Below are positions 15,208 to 23,590 of a stretch of 32,304 bases of DNA, piece after piece. The notes under the pieces were generated by a model. That model did no database searches. It was given only the letters and a program-made list of their open reading frames with translations, and was not told the origin of the DNA. Source of the DNA: Firmicutes bacterium FC7 (GTDB lineage: Bacteria > Bacillota > Clostridia > Tissierellales > Tissierellaceae); the NCBI GenBank assembly GCA_022760735.1, contig JAKELU010000003.1:94719-127022 (forward strand), in the 5' to 3' direction. Position 1 is the stretch's first letter. Each line of letters begins with the position of its first letter. The position numbers and the translations under genes are program-made.

Positions 15208-16509
15208 AAGGTTTCTATACTTTTCTAAATAATAATTGATATTATCACTAATCTTTTTAAGCAAATAAACTAATAAATCAATCTCATTATAATCATTATA
15301 TAGTCCAAAACTTATTCTAACCATACCGGGTTGCCGGCTCTTAGGACAATTTCTAAATCTATGGATATCTTCTTTCTTAATTTTAAATATCTTCTGGATA
15401 TATGGTTGAGCACAGAAGCATCCATTTCTAACTGCAATTCCGCCTTCATTTCCAAGTATTTGGGCTAACATGGTATGATGTATTCCTCTCATATTAAAAG
15501 ATATAATGGATACCTTTCTATCTACATTAAAATCATCATATATAATTAGATTAGGTATCTTGCTTAATTGGCTAAGAGCATAGGAAGTTAAATTCTTTTC
15601 GTACTCTTTAATATTTTCTATACCAATGGACTGGAGAGTTCTTATGCTTGCTGTTAATGCAACTACACCCATTAAGTTAGGAGTACCTGCTTCCTCTTTT
15701 TCAGGAGGATCTGCCCATATAACATCATTATCTGAAACAAACTTTACTGTACCTCCACCAACGCATTCTGAACAGCCTTCAATAAAAGTATTTTTTGGAG
15801 CAACTAGTACACCAATGCCAAAAGGTGCGTACATTTTATGTGCTGAAAAACCTAGAAAGTCAATATGCTCAGGTGATTCAACCTCTTTCATATCAATAGG
15901 AATATGTGCAACTGCTTGTGCTGCATCTACGAAAATTTTAGCGCCATATTTATGGGCAAGTCTAGCTATTTCATGAATTGGATTAATATAGCCAGTTACA
16001 TTAGAGGCTGCAGTAACGCAAACTAATCCGACTCTACCGTTGTATTCTCTTAATTTCATCTCCAGATCATCTATATCAAGTCTTCCTACTGAGTCTATAT
16101 TTACATAGTCAACTTGATACTTGTTTCTCCATGGCAGCATATTTGAATGATGCTCCATGTATGTAGTTAAAATAATTTTATTCCTTAAGGTATCTTGCAA
16201 TCTAAAAGATAGTTTGTTAATGCAATCTGTAATATTATTAAGAAATATTACAGTGTGATAGTCCTTTTTGCCATTAACAAAATCAAGTACTAGACATCTC
16301 GCAGCATCATAAGTTTCAGAGGAGATAATTGATTTATATCCAGTTCCTCTATGAACAGATGAATAATATGGGGCAAAATCCACAATTTCTTGAATTACAG
16401 ATTTGAAAGGGGGAGTAGTTGCCGCATTGTCAAAATTGATATAGTGCACCATATTACCATTTTGCAAAGTAACAATACTGTCAGAACCAACTACTAAATC
16501 TCTATACAT
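15196..16509 (-). CDS. cysteine desulfurase-like aminotransferase, class V
   Basis: This 437-residue PLP enzyme is of the SufS/CsdA-like group of class V aminotransferases, which remove sulfur from cysteine as an enzyme persulfide. Visible features: FDNAATTPP near the N-terminus (26-34), EHHSNMLPWR with His121, VDAAQA with Asp195 and Gln198, the PLP lysine in FSAHKMYAPFGIG (Lys225), and RNGCFCAQPY with candidate catalytic Cys366 at the SufS position. It is slightly longer than typical SufS (about 405-420), and no SufBCD or SufU genes are nearby, so it is probably not the main Fe-S assembly desulfurase. The partner is the DsrE-like gene 22 bp downstream. The start is ATG with GGGTGAT upstream. 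Confidence 0.87.
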   Translation of the reverse strand: MYRDLVVGSDSIVTLQNGNMVHYINFDNAATTPPFKSVIQEIVDFAPYYSSVHRGTGYKSIISSETYDAARCLVLDFVNGKKDYHTVIFLNNITDCINKLSFRLQDTLRNKIILTTYMEHHSNMLPWRNKYQVDYVNIDSVGRLDIDDLEMKLREYNGRVGLVCVTAASNVTGYINPIHEIARLAHKYGAKIFVDAAQAVAHIPIDMKEVESPEHIDFLGFSAHKMYAPFGIGVLVAPKNTFIEGCSECVGGGTVKFVSDNDVIWADPPEKEEAGTPNLMGVVALTASIRTLQSIGIENIKEYEKNLTSYALSQLSKIPNLIIYDDFNVDRKVSIISFNMRGIHHTMLAQILGNEGGIAVRNGCFCAQPYIQKIFKIKKEDIHRFRNCPKSRQPGMVRISFGLYNDYNEIDLLVYLLKKISDNINYYLEKYRNLPLE

Positions 16510-16615
16510 AGCATCACCCTTGCTTAAAAAGATTCTTCACCTCGTCTATAATAGTTTATTAATATTTGCTAAAAAGGTGAGTGCTATTTTAGTTGGTTCC
16601 TAATTGATGTAGTTA

Positions 16616-17296
16616 TTAATAAGGTAGATTGTTTCTGTATTTTTCCATTATGCCTGCAAATATTTCACCTGAGGTTGGAGGAGTATATGTAATAGCATTA
16701 GCTCCTGCATCAATGGTTTCAAGAATTGTTTCTTCAGTAGGCCCACCAGTAGCGATTATTGGCAGTTCCTTTCCGTATTCGCTTCTTATTTGTCTTACAA
16801 TATTTGCAGTATTTGGTCCACCTGAGATATTTAGTATGCTAACTCCAGCTTTTATTTTTCCTCTATAATCGTCATTTATAGATGCAACAGTTGCTATTAT
16901 TGGGATATCAATTATTTTATACATTTCCTCTATAACCTCATTCTTTGTAGGTGCATTAACTACAACACCGTAAGCGCCCATTAATTCAGCTTGTAAAGCA
17001 ATAGCGATAGATCTTTTGCCTGTAGTTAGCCCACCTCCGACTCCAACAAAAACAGGTACAGGGGCTACTTCTAAAATTGATTGAATAATTGATAGCTGTG
17101 GGGTAAATGGATAAACTGCAATAATAGAACTAGCATTGCTGTTCTTGATTATTGCTACGTCAGTTGAGAATAATAGGGATTTAATTCTAGTTCCTAAAAC
17201 CTTGATTCCACTTGCTTTGTAAATAGCTTTAGGTACTTCAATAACCCTTGATCTTAGAGTGGATTTTACTTCCGGCATGTACTTTTCTTTTTCCAT
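16616..17296 (-). CDS. TIM-barrel family protein of unknown function
   Basis: This 226-residue protein has alternating strands and helices of a (beta/alpha)8 barrel: VAIIKNSNASSIIAVYPFTP, VPVFVGVGGGLTTG (about 80-93), ELMGAYGVVVNAPT, IPIIATVAS, VSILNISGGPNTA and the late phosphate-binding type loops ELPIIATGGPTEETILETI-DAGANAITYTPP (about 179-210). This resembles phosphate-binding barrels such as HisA/F, KDPG aldolase or ThiE, but I see no diagnostic catalytic set. Proteins of this kind in clostridia are often labelled only as hydrolase. The start is ATG with AAGGAAGGTG upstream. It is divergent from the AraC-family gene with a 139-bp shared control region and may be its target. Confidence 0.7.
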   Translation of the reverse strand: MEKEKYMPEVKSTLRSRVIEVPKAIYKASGIKVLGTRIKSLLFSTDVAIIKNSNASSIIAVYPFTPQLSIIQSILEVAPVPVFVGVGGGLTTGKRSIAIALQAELMGAYGVVVNAPTKNEVIEEMYKIIDIPIIATVASINDDYRGKIKAGVSILNISGGPNTANIVRQIRSEYGKELPIIATGGPTEETILETIDAGANAITYTPPTSGEIFAGIMEKYRNNLPY

Positions 17297-17334
17297 AAAA
17301 ACACCTTCCTTCTTTAGTTATATACTACAAATTT

Positions 17335-17381
17335 ACCCAATTTAAAATTTGCAATGCATATTTTTTAGAATATAATTGGGT
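17335..17381 (+). promoter_or_regulatory. AraC-gene promoter flanked by an ACCCAATT inverted repeat
   Basis: TTGCAA (17349-17354), a 16-bp spacer and a perfect TATAAT (17371-17376) lie about 60 bp before the AraC-family start. ACCCAATT (17335-17342) and its exact complement AATTGGGT (17374-17381) bracket the promoter, the second arm overlapping the -10. This arrangement suggests an autoregulatory or divergent-gene operator. The repeats are seen; the role is inferred. Confidence 0.5.
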
Positions 17382-17435
17382 ATAAATAAATTTAAGATAA
17401 TTATATCTCAAGTTGAGTAAAAAGTGAGGCGAAAT

Positions 17436-19409
17436 ATGAGAAAAGAGCATGTAGAATATTTTAAAGATTTGCCTATAAAAATACAACTTGCCAATATAAT
17501 GGAGTATCCATTTCATTGGCAAAATTCTATTGAGATTTTGTTTGTACTAAGGGGTAGCATCACAATCGGTGTAGAAACAGAGACTTATACTATTAAGGAA
17601 AAAGAAATCGAAATAATAAACCCAAATGAAGTTTTTAGAATGGAATCCAAAGATCCTAACAATTTAGTTCTTATGCTGGATATAGACCCAAATTTTTTTG
17701 AAAGGTATTATGATGATGCTAAGGATACCTTTTATTATACAGATTCTTCAGCTGAGAATTCCCAAGAAGAAGGAAAATACTATATTTTAAGAAGGTTTAT
17801 ATCCATTATAGTGTATGAATTTATTGCTAAACTGGATGATTATGAGGATTCCATAGAGGAAAATTTACTTGATATGATGTATCACCTACTTAACAATTTT
17901 CATTACCTCATATACGAAGAGGAAAGCCTAAAGGATGATGAATATCAGCTTGAGAGATTTCATAGAATAGTAAAATATATAAGCAATAACTATATGGAAA
18001 AGGTAAGTCTTCAAAAAATAGCTGAAAAGGAATTCTTAACTACTCAATATCTATCTTATAAATTGAAGGAAGTATTTGGTCAAAGCTTTAATGAATATCT
18101 AAATCAGGTAAGAGCAGAAGAATCTACAAAATTATTGTTGGATACAGATTTGAACATAAGTGAAATATCAGAAGAAGTGGGTTTTTCTCATGTTAGGTAT
18201 TATAATAAGCATTTTAAGCTCCATTACAATATGACTCCAATGCAGTATAGAAAGAAGTATAAAGTAAGCGTTGAAGAACTTGAGAAGATGAAAAAAATAA
18301 AGTACTTTGACCTTAAAGAAGCACTACCTTACTTAGTTCAATATATAGAAGACTATGAGAGATTTAATTATGATAATAGAATAATAAAGCTTGATATTGA
18401 CTTAAATAATGATCCAATAGATGAGTTTATAAAGCCAAACCTAATAAATCTAGGGGATATATCCCTCCTTTTAGAAGAAGAAAATATGAGAATATTAAGG
18501 GAGATAAAGGGGCAGATTGGTTTTAAATACTGTCTTGTGAATAGACTTTTTTCTGATGATATGGATATTTACAGAGGTAAAAACAACAGATTTATCAATT
18601 GGACTAGGGTAGAAAACATACTTGATTTCATAAAAAGTATGAAACTATTTCCAATAATAAATACAGAGGGTGTTGAAGAGGATATATTAAAGGACTTTAT
18701 CCAAAACTTTAGCAATATCTATGACACAGATGTAGAAGAGTGGTTAAATTTTGATACAAGTGAGTTAAAACCATATTTTCTTAAAGAAGAAATTTCTCCT
18801 CTTTATGATACTATGCATATGGTACCTTTTATCCTCTATAGCTACATACATGAGAATAAGCGAATAGTCCCAAATATGATAGATGAAATTACTAAAGAAA
18901 CTTACCTTACTAATGATACATTCTTTGGAGGCAATGGTTTATTTACCGCAAATTACTTAAACAAACCTTCCTTCTATGCATTTAAGTTTTTATCCATCTT
19001 GGGTAATGAAATTTTATATAGGGGAGAAGGGTACGTGGTGACAAAATCTGATGATGGTTATCAGATCCTCTTATTTAATCCTGCAGAAGTTACTGAAGAC
19101 ATAATTTATGGTAAGAAATCGCATGATAAGCTAAAGGCTAGAAAGGTATCCATAAATATATATAATATGGAAAGCGACCTTCAAATTACTAAGTATGATT
19201 TTAATAAGAGCCATGGTTCTATATATGATAAATGGGTTTTCTTAGGCTCACCTGAAAGGATAGATAATACTCACTGGGAGCTATTAGATGAATACGTTCA
19301 TCCTAATGTAACTTTCTTTTATGGTAAAAAGTCTACAGTTTATAATTTAGTGACGACTATAAAACCTAATGGTGCAGTATTATTTACCTTAAATAAGGTA
19401 CAAAATTAA
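17436..19409 (+). CDS. AraC-family regulator with cupin N-terminus and GH39-like C-terminus
   Basis: This 657-residue protein has a small cupin sensor (about 15-90: FHWQNSIEILFVLRGSITIG), a helical linker, and a two-motif AraC DNA-binding domain at about 175-275 (VSLQKIAEKEFLTTQYLSYKL; ISEISEEVGFSHVRYYNKHF). The remaining 380 residues resemble the later half of a GH39 xylosidase-like domain (PSFYAFKFLSILGNEILYRG, YVVTKSDDGYQILLFNPAE). AraC-GH39 chimeras occur in clostridia and bacilli, where the tail probably senses a sugar. I do not see a convincing GH39 acid/base NEP motif, so catalysis is doubtful. The start is ATG at 17436 after GTGAGGCG; the GTG at 17424 overlaps that site. Confidence 0.85.
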   Translation: MRKEHVEYFKDLPIKIQLANIMEYPFHWQNSIEILFVLRGSITIGVETETYTIKEKEIEIINPNEVFRMESKDPNNLVLMLDIDPNFFERYYDDAKDTFYYTDSSAENSQEEGKYYILRRFISIIVYEFIAKLDDYEDSIEENLLDMMYHLLNNFHYLIYEEESLKDDEYQLERFHRIVKYISNNYMEKVSLQKIAEKEFLTTQYLSYKLKEVFGQSFNEYLNQVRAEESTKLLLDTDLNISEISEEVGFSHVRYYNKHFKLHYNMTPMQYRKKYKVSVEELEKMKKIKYFDLKEALPYLVQYIEDYERFNYDNRIIKLDIDLNNDPIDEFIKPNLINLGDISLLLEEENMRILREIKGQIGFKYCLVNRLFSDDMDIYRGKNNRFINWTRVENILDFIKSMKLFPIINTEGVEEDILKDFIQNFSNIYDTDVEEWLNFDTSELKPYFLKEEISPLYDTMHMVPFILYSYIHENKRIVPNMIDEITKETYLTNDTFFGGNGLFTANYLNKPSFYAFKFLSILGNEILYRGEGYVVTKSDDGYQILLFNPAEVTEDIIYGKKSHDKLKARKVSINIYNMESDLQITKYDFNKSHGSIYDKWVFLGSPERIDNTHWELLDEYVHPNVTFFYGKKSTVYNLVTTIKPNGAVLFTLNKVQN

Positions 19410-19504
19410 GGTTACTTTTAGGATTATTTTAAGATTTTTGAATAAATGAAATTTTTGTAAACCTAAAGATTGTTCATAAAAGAGATTAAATCAGTGAATG
19501 AAAT

Positions 19505-19547
19505 AAAACCTCCAAATTGATAAGATAAGATTATCAATGGAGGTTTT
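19505..19547 (+). promoter_or_regulatory. long leader hairpin that includes the MATE ribosome binding site
   Basis: AAAACCTCC-AA-ATTGATAA pairs with TTATCAAT-GGAGGTTTT, a 17-bp stem with a two-base bulge and a seven-base loop (GATAAGA). The right arm holds GGAGG, seven bases before the MATE ATG, fully paired to CCTCC. A TTTTATT follows, so it is also shaped like an intrinsic terminator. Either reading predicts low basal expression relieved by a trans factor or an alternative fold. No known riboswitch aptamer is recognisable in the 95 bases before it. Confidence 0.6.
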
Positions 19548-19550
19548 ATT

Positions 19551-20930
19551 ATGAGTGACAAAAAATTATTCGGAGAGGAAAGGATTGGAAAGCTGCTATT
19601 AAAATTTTCAATACCAATTATTCTTTCTTATCTGATTTCAGAATTGTACAATATGGTTGATACCATATTTGTAGGGAGAGAAGTTGGCGCTAGTGGAATT
19701 GCAGCATTAGTATTAGTATTTCCTATTCAAAGAATAATAGTTGCACTAGGAACGATGATAGCTGTAGGAACTTCAACAGCCTTTTCAAGAAGTAATGGTC
19801 GAAATGATATAAAAGGCGCTAAAAATGTCTTAAAAAACGGATTTTCATTATCCTATTCAATTATGATTTTATTGACTTTAACAGTTTTAATCTTTGGAAA
19901 TAATATACTTATGATGCTAGGTGCAAGTCAAACAATGCTTCCTCTAGCAAAAAAATATTTGATGATCATTATATTTGGAAGCATGTTTGTAAGTATGACC
20001 ATATTTATATCAAATATTATGATAGCAGTAGGTCAAAGTAAAATATCGATAATAAGCACCAGTGTAGGGGCAGTACTTAATATAATACTAGATTATATAT
20101 TAGTAACGAAAATGAGCATGGGAGTTATGGGTGCTGCCATAGCGACTACGCTTTCACAAGTTGCAGGTTTTATATACGCGTATTATCACTATAGAAAGAT
20201 ACAAAGGCAATATGAAGTGGAACTTGGATTTGAAATAGATAAAAAAATTGCTGCATCAATTATACTTGTAGGTATTTCAGCCTTTGTAATAGAAGCTGAA
20301 GATGGAATCTTGATGGCAGTGTTAAATAACCTATTAGCTTCAACAATAGGTGACTCAGGAATAGTGGTACTAGGTGTTATATCGAAGGTATATATGTTTC
20401 TATTTATAAGTATGCTTGGTATTGCAGCAGCCATGCAGCCAATTGCAGCTTATAATCTAGGAGCAAAGAATTATAGGAGATTAAAGGGTGTAATGCATGA
20501 AACAACTAAGTTCGCTTTCATTGCAGCTACGGTTATTTGGATACCAATGATGATATTTACACCACAGTTAATCAGCATATTTGTAACTGATGCAGATATT
20601 ATACTGAAGTCAGTAAAGGCATTTAGAATAATGATAGCTGTATTCCCGGTTATTAGTATGTATTATGTATCAATTTACTATTTCCAAGCTCTTGGAAAGG
20701 CAAAAACCTCAATACTTGTATCAGTATTGCGCCAAATAATTATCATGATTCCTATATCAATAATCATGGTTAAAGGGTTTAAGCTAGGAGCTATGGGTGT
20801 ATGGCTTTCATACCCTATATCAGACATATTGGCTAGTTTAGCGTCATATATGTTGATAAGAAATGAAGGTATTGAATTAAATATAGCAGTTAGGAAACAA
20901 GTTGAGAAAGAAAAGTTACAAGGAATATAA
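19551..20930 (+). CDS. MATE-family multidrug/metabolite exporter
   Basis: This 459-residue membrane protein has about 12 hydrophobic segments in two related halves, the usual MATE length. Family features include the N-terminal PIILSYLISELYNMVDTIFV-GREVGASGIAAL, the internal ITKM/MGVMGAAIATTLSQVAGF segment near 185-205 and MLGIAAAMQPIAAYNLGAKNY near 290-310. MATE proteins export cationic drugs or metabolites using H+ or Na+. The start is ATG with GGAGG that is buried in a leader hairpin (19505-19547), so expression is probably controlled after transcription starts. A strong terminator follows. Confidence 0.93.
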   Translation: MSDKKLFGEERIGKLLLKFSIPIILSYLISELYNMVDTIFVGREVGASGIAALVLVFPIQRIIVALGTMIAVGTSTAFSRSNGRNDIKGAKNVLKNGFSLSYSIMILLTLTVLIFGNNILMMLGASQTMLPLAKKYLMIIIFGSMFVSMTIFISNIMIAVGQSKISIISTSVGAVLNIILDYILVTKMSMGVMGAAIATTLSQVAGFIYAYYHYRKIQRQYEVELGFEIDKKIAASIILVGISAFVIEAEDGILMAVLNNLLASTIGDSGIVVLGVISKVYMFLFISMLGIAAAMQPIAAYNLGAKNYRRLKGVMHETTKFAFIAATVIWIPMMIFTPQLISIFVTDADIILKSVKAFRIMIAVFPVISMYYVSIYYFQALGKAKTSILVSVLRQIIIMIPISIIMVKGFKLGAMGVWLSYPISDILASLASYMLIRNEGIELNIAVRKQVEKEKLQGI

Positions 20931-20942
20931 TACATTAAGTCT

Positions 20943-20986
20943 AGGCACAATTCATATAGCTAATATGGATTGTGCCTTTTATTTTT
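20943..20986 (+). terminator. terminator of the MATE gene
   Basis: AGGCACAAT-T-CATAT pairs with ATATG-G-ATTGTGCCT around AGCTA, followed by TTTATTTTT. Confidence 0.93.
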
Positions 20987-20993
20987 AAAACTA

Positions 20994-21022
20994 TTGAAAA
21001 GTGTATCTATAAGTGTTATGCT
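20994..21022 (+). promoter_or_regulatory. promoter of the ECF S-component gene
   Basis: TTGAAA (20994-20999), a 17-bp spacer and TATGCT (21017-21022) with an upstream TG lie about 60 bp before the start and right after a terminator. Confidence 0.45.
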
Positions 21023-21083
21023 TAAAACAGGTACAGTTATATTATATCTCGTATTTGTATCAGTACAATTTGGAGGGGTATAT

Positions 21084-21581
21084 ATGAGGGAAAATGATAG
21101 ATTAAGATTACTTGTAAAATATGCAGTTTTAATTGCTATGACTACGGTTATGACTATTGCTATAAGAATCCCTACAGTTGCAACTAATGGTTATTTAAAT
21201 TTAGGTGATATGGTTGTATTTGTTGCTGCTCTACTTATGGGTAAAAGTGGAGGTCTAATCATTGGAGGATTGGGCTCTTCCCTTGCGGACATTATAGCAG
21301 GATATACACACTATGCGCCAATTACCTTGATTGTAAAAGGAATTGAAGGCTATATAGCTGGGGCTTTATTTGAGACAAAGATTGGAAAGAAGATGCCACT
21401 ATTTGCTACAGCAATTGGTGGTATTTGGATGGCTCTAGGATATTATTTAGCAGAGATTTTTATGTATGGTGCTGAGGCAGCTTTAGTGAGCATTCCAGGC
21501 AATTTGGCTCAAGGTATATTTGGAGCGATAACATCAGTAGTATTTTACAAGGCTTTAAATAGAAGTAGAATAAGAATATGA
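21084..21581 (+). CDS. ECF transporter S component, substrate unknown
   Basis: This 165-residue membrane protein has five to six hydrophobic segments. The conserved block YLNLGDMVVFVAALLMG, then GGLIIGGLGSSLADIIAGY and APITLIVKGIEGYIAG, is characteristic of the ECF riboflavin-type S-component family (PF07155-like), whose members take up vitamins or precursors. The substrate cannot be read from sequence, and no riboswitch is present in the short leader. The start is ATG at 21084 after TTGGAGGGG. An upstream in-frame extension to 20970 would run through the preceding terminator and is not credible. No EcfA or EcfT is nearby, so it would use a shared energising module, like BioY at 13970. Confidence 0.88.
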   Translation: MRENDRLRLLVKYAVLIAMTTVMTIAIRIPTVATNGYLNLGDMVVFVAALLMGKSGGLIIGGLGSSLADIIAGYTHYAPITLIVKGIEGYIAGALFETKIGKKMPLFATAIGGIWMALGYYLAEIFMYGAEAALVSIPGNLAQGIFGAITSVVFYKALNRSRIRI

Positions 21582-21611
21582 GAGAGGATTAGAAAAAACC
21601 TCTCTCATATT
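21575..21611. terminator. 13-bp perfect inverted repeat between convergent genes
   Basis: AATATGAGAGAGG and CCTCTCTCATATT are exact complements with an 11-base loop containing A6. It spans the stop codons of both the ECF gene and the Old Yellow Enzyme gene. It is probably a two-way terminator, although neither side has a classic T run outside the stem. Confidence 0.6.
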
Positions 21612-22605
21612 GTTTAGGGAAAAATCCACTTATATTCCTCTCGTAGGCCATATTTAGAACAAGATATGGATCTCTTAAGAGAGCTCTACCAAGGGCTACT
21701 AAATCTGCTCTTTCGTTGGAGATTATTTCCTCAATGTGGTCATAATCTTTAATTAGACCTACTGCTATGGTTGGTATATTACATTCCTTTTTAATCCTTT
21801 CAGCATGGGTTACCTGATAGCCCGGGAAGGCATTGATTCTAGCCTTAACTACACCACCACTGCTGACATGTACAATGTCTATATCATCTTTTACTAGATT
21901 AACTATTTCTACCATTTCCTCTTTGTCGATTCCACCTTCAGTATAATCATCTGCAGATACACGAAGGGATATAGGCTTATTCTCAGGCCAGACTTCCTTT
22001 ACAGCTTCTATAATTTCCTTAAGGAATCTAACTCTATTTTCTCTACTTCCGCCGTATTCATCATCTCTTTTGTTAGATAATGGGGATAAGAATTCATTAA
22101 TTAAATAACCATGAGCCCCATGTATTTCAATCATATCGAATCCTGCTTCATTAGCACGTCTAGCTGCATCTTTAAATTGAGACACTATTTCTTTAATTCC
22201 ATCCTTACTAAGTTCTCTTGGTACCCTATATTCATCACTAAATCGTAGAGGAGATGGTGCGACTATAAATTCATCATTAGATTCACATTTTCTACCTGCA
22301 TGTGCTAGTTGGATACCTATCTTCGTACCATAAGATTTCACTTGGTCAACAATTTTTTTTAGACCTTTAATATGACTATCTGACCAAATTCCTAAATCAT
22401 TACTGCTAATTCGTCCATTAGGTATAACACCAGTAGCTTCAACTATAATTAGCCCTACTCCACCAACCGCTCTAGTAACGTAGTGGGTTATGTGAAAGTT
22501 CTTTACCATGCCATCTTCATCTGCTGAGTACATACACATTGGAGGCATGACAATTCTGTTTTTTAATTCCATATCCTTTAATTTAAAATTGGTTAAACTC
22601 TTCAA
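21589..22605 (-). CDS. Old Yellow Enzyme, YqjM/NamA-like NAD(P)H-dependent ene-reductase
   Basis: This 338-residue FMN TIM-barrel enzyme reduces activated C=C bonds, for example in unsaturated carbonyls. It matches the YqjM subfamily: MPPMCMYSA with Cys24 and Tyr26 near the flavin, IQLAHAGRK with Gln99 and His102, IEIHGAHGYLINEFLSP with substrate-binding His162 and His165 and Tyr167, Arg216 in LRVSADDY, and the late FMN phosphate loop VGLIKDYDHIEE plus LVALGRALLRDP. Length fits YqjM (338). There is no C-terminal Fe-S/FAD extension as in 2,4-dienoyl-CoA reductase. The start is TTG at 22605 after AAGGAG; no suitable ATG precedes it. Two palindromes lie just upstream. Confidence 0.93.
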   Translation of the reverse strand: MKSLTNFKLKDMELKNRIVMPPMCMYSADEDGMVKNFHITHYVTRAVGGVGLIIVEATGVIPNGRISSNDLGIWSDSHIKGLKKIVDQVKSYGTKIGIQLAHAGRKCESNDEFIVAPSPLRFSDEYRVPRELSKDGIKEIVSQFKDAARRANEAGFDMIEIHGAHGYLINEFLSPLSNKRDDEYGGSRENRVRFLKEIIEAVKEVWPENKPISLRVSADDYTEGGIDKEEMVEIVNLVKDDIDIVHVSSGGVVKARINAFPGYQVTHAERIKKECNIPTIAVGLIKDYDHIEEIISNERADLVALGRALLRDPYLVLNMAYERNISGFFPKQYERGFF

Positions 22606-22619
22606 GCTATCACTCTCCT

Positions 22620-22667
22620 TAAGTATATACTTACCACTTAATAAATAAAATTATCACTAATTTTATT
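22620..22667 (-). promoter_or_regulatory. two palindromes upstream of the ene-reductase gene
   Basis: TAAGTATATACTTA (22620-22633) is a perfect 14-bp palindrome beside the ribosome binding site. AATAAAATTA-TCAC-TAATTTTATT (22644-22667) is a perfect 10-bp inverted repeat. Either could be an operator for a MarR/TetR/HxlR-type regulator, but both are AT-only or nearly so. Confidence 0.35.
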
Positions 22668-22846
22668 AACATTTTGAGCAATAACTAGGAAAGTAGTACA
22701 GATTTATACCTCAACAGATTAAGAACTAAGCTAATAAAATAAATTACCAATTAACCTAAAAAATATGGAAAATCTTACAAAAAAAGAAGGGAAACTATAG
22801 GACTATGCCGAATGTTAATATTACTAAATGACAGTGGAGGTTAGCC

Positions 22847-23575
22847 ATGCAAATAAAAATTAGTTTTGAAAGTAAAACGGATATTATATTACCTATTCAT
22901 TATAATCACATACTACAAGCCTTTATCTATAATAACATAGATGAAAAGTTAGCTTCATTTCTACATAATAAAGGTTTTGTAAATAACGGGAGATCATTTA
23001 AATTATTTACTTTCTCTAGAATCTTAAATAGGGGTAAAAGAGTAAATGATAATTTTAACTTTGGGAATAAAATTAATATAATTGTGTCTTCGCCAATTGA
23101 AGACTTTTGCAGCTCAATTGCAAATTACATGTTACAAAGGGAAGACTTACACATGGGAAAAAACAATGTAAAAGTAAACGAAATACAGATATTAAATTAT
23201 GACCTAGATAGTGAAGAAATAGTAGTCGAGGCACTCTCTCCTATTGTTGTATATAGTACTTTTTTTAGACCAGATAAAAGTAAATATACTTGCTATTTTA
23301 CACCTTTAGAATCTGACTTTTCTAGAATAGTATCAGAGAACCTAATAAGAAAATACAACGCTCTAAACAATACAAATCTACCACTTGATTCTAGTATAAA
23401 AATAATTCCAAATGGACCGTATAAGCAAAATATAACATATTATAAAGATATTTTGATAAAGGGGGTATCGGGGAAATTTATAATTAGAGGTAATAAGGAA
23501 CTACTTCAGCTAGGAGTAGATGCTGGATTAGGAAGCAAAAACAGCCAAGGATTTGGATGTGTAAGAGTATTATAG
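22847..23575 (+). CDS. cas6: CRISPR endoribonuclease Cas6 (subtype I-B)
   Basis: This 242-residue protein cuts the repeat within the pre-crRNA to give mature crRNAs. It has tandem ferredoxin-like folds with the C-terminal glycine-rich loop DAGLGSKNSQGFGCVRVL (225-242) that defines the family. The N-terminal IHYNHILQAFIY holds His18 and His21, one of which is a likely catalytic residue. Expected cleavage in the 3' part of the repeat would leave the 8-nt handle ATTGAAAC. It is the first cas gene, with a GTGGAGG ribosome binding site. The next gene follows after 15 bp. Confidence 0.94.
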   Translation: MQIKISFESKTDIILPIHYNHILQAFIYNNIDEKLASFLHNKGFVNNGRSFKLFTFSRILNRGKRVNDNFNFGNKINIIVSSPIEDFCSSIANYMLQREDLHMGKNNVKVNEIQILNYDLDSEEIVVEALSPIVVYSTFFRPDKSKYTCYFTPLESDFSRIVSENLIRKYNALNNTNLPLDSSIKIIPNGPYKQNITYYKDILIKGVSGKFIIRGNKELLQLGVDAGLGSKNSQGFGCVRVL

Positions 23576-23590
23576 GAAGGAGGGGAAAGT

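Noticed and set aside
17325-17522. 65-codon minus-strand open frame over the AraC gene start
   Set aside because: It covers the shared promoter region and the start of a well-supported gene, has a Tyr/Phe/Lys-rich composition expected from AT-rich antisense, and has no ribosome binding site.
20970-21083. Longer N-terminus for the ECF S component
   Set aside because: It would begin inside the MATE terminator, and a strong GGAGGGG site precedes the ATG at 21084.
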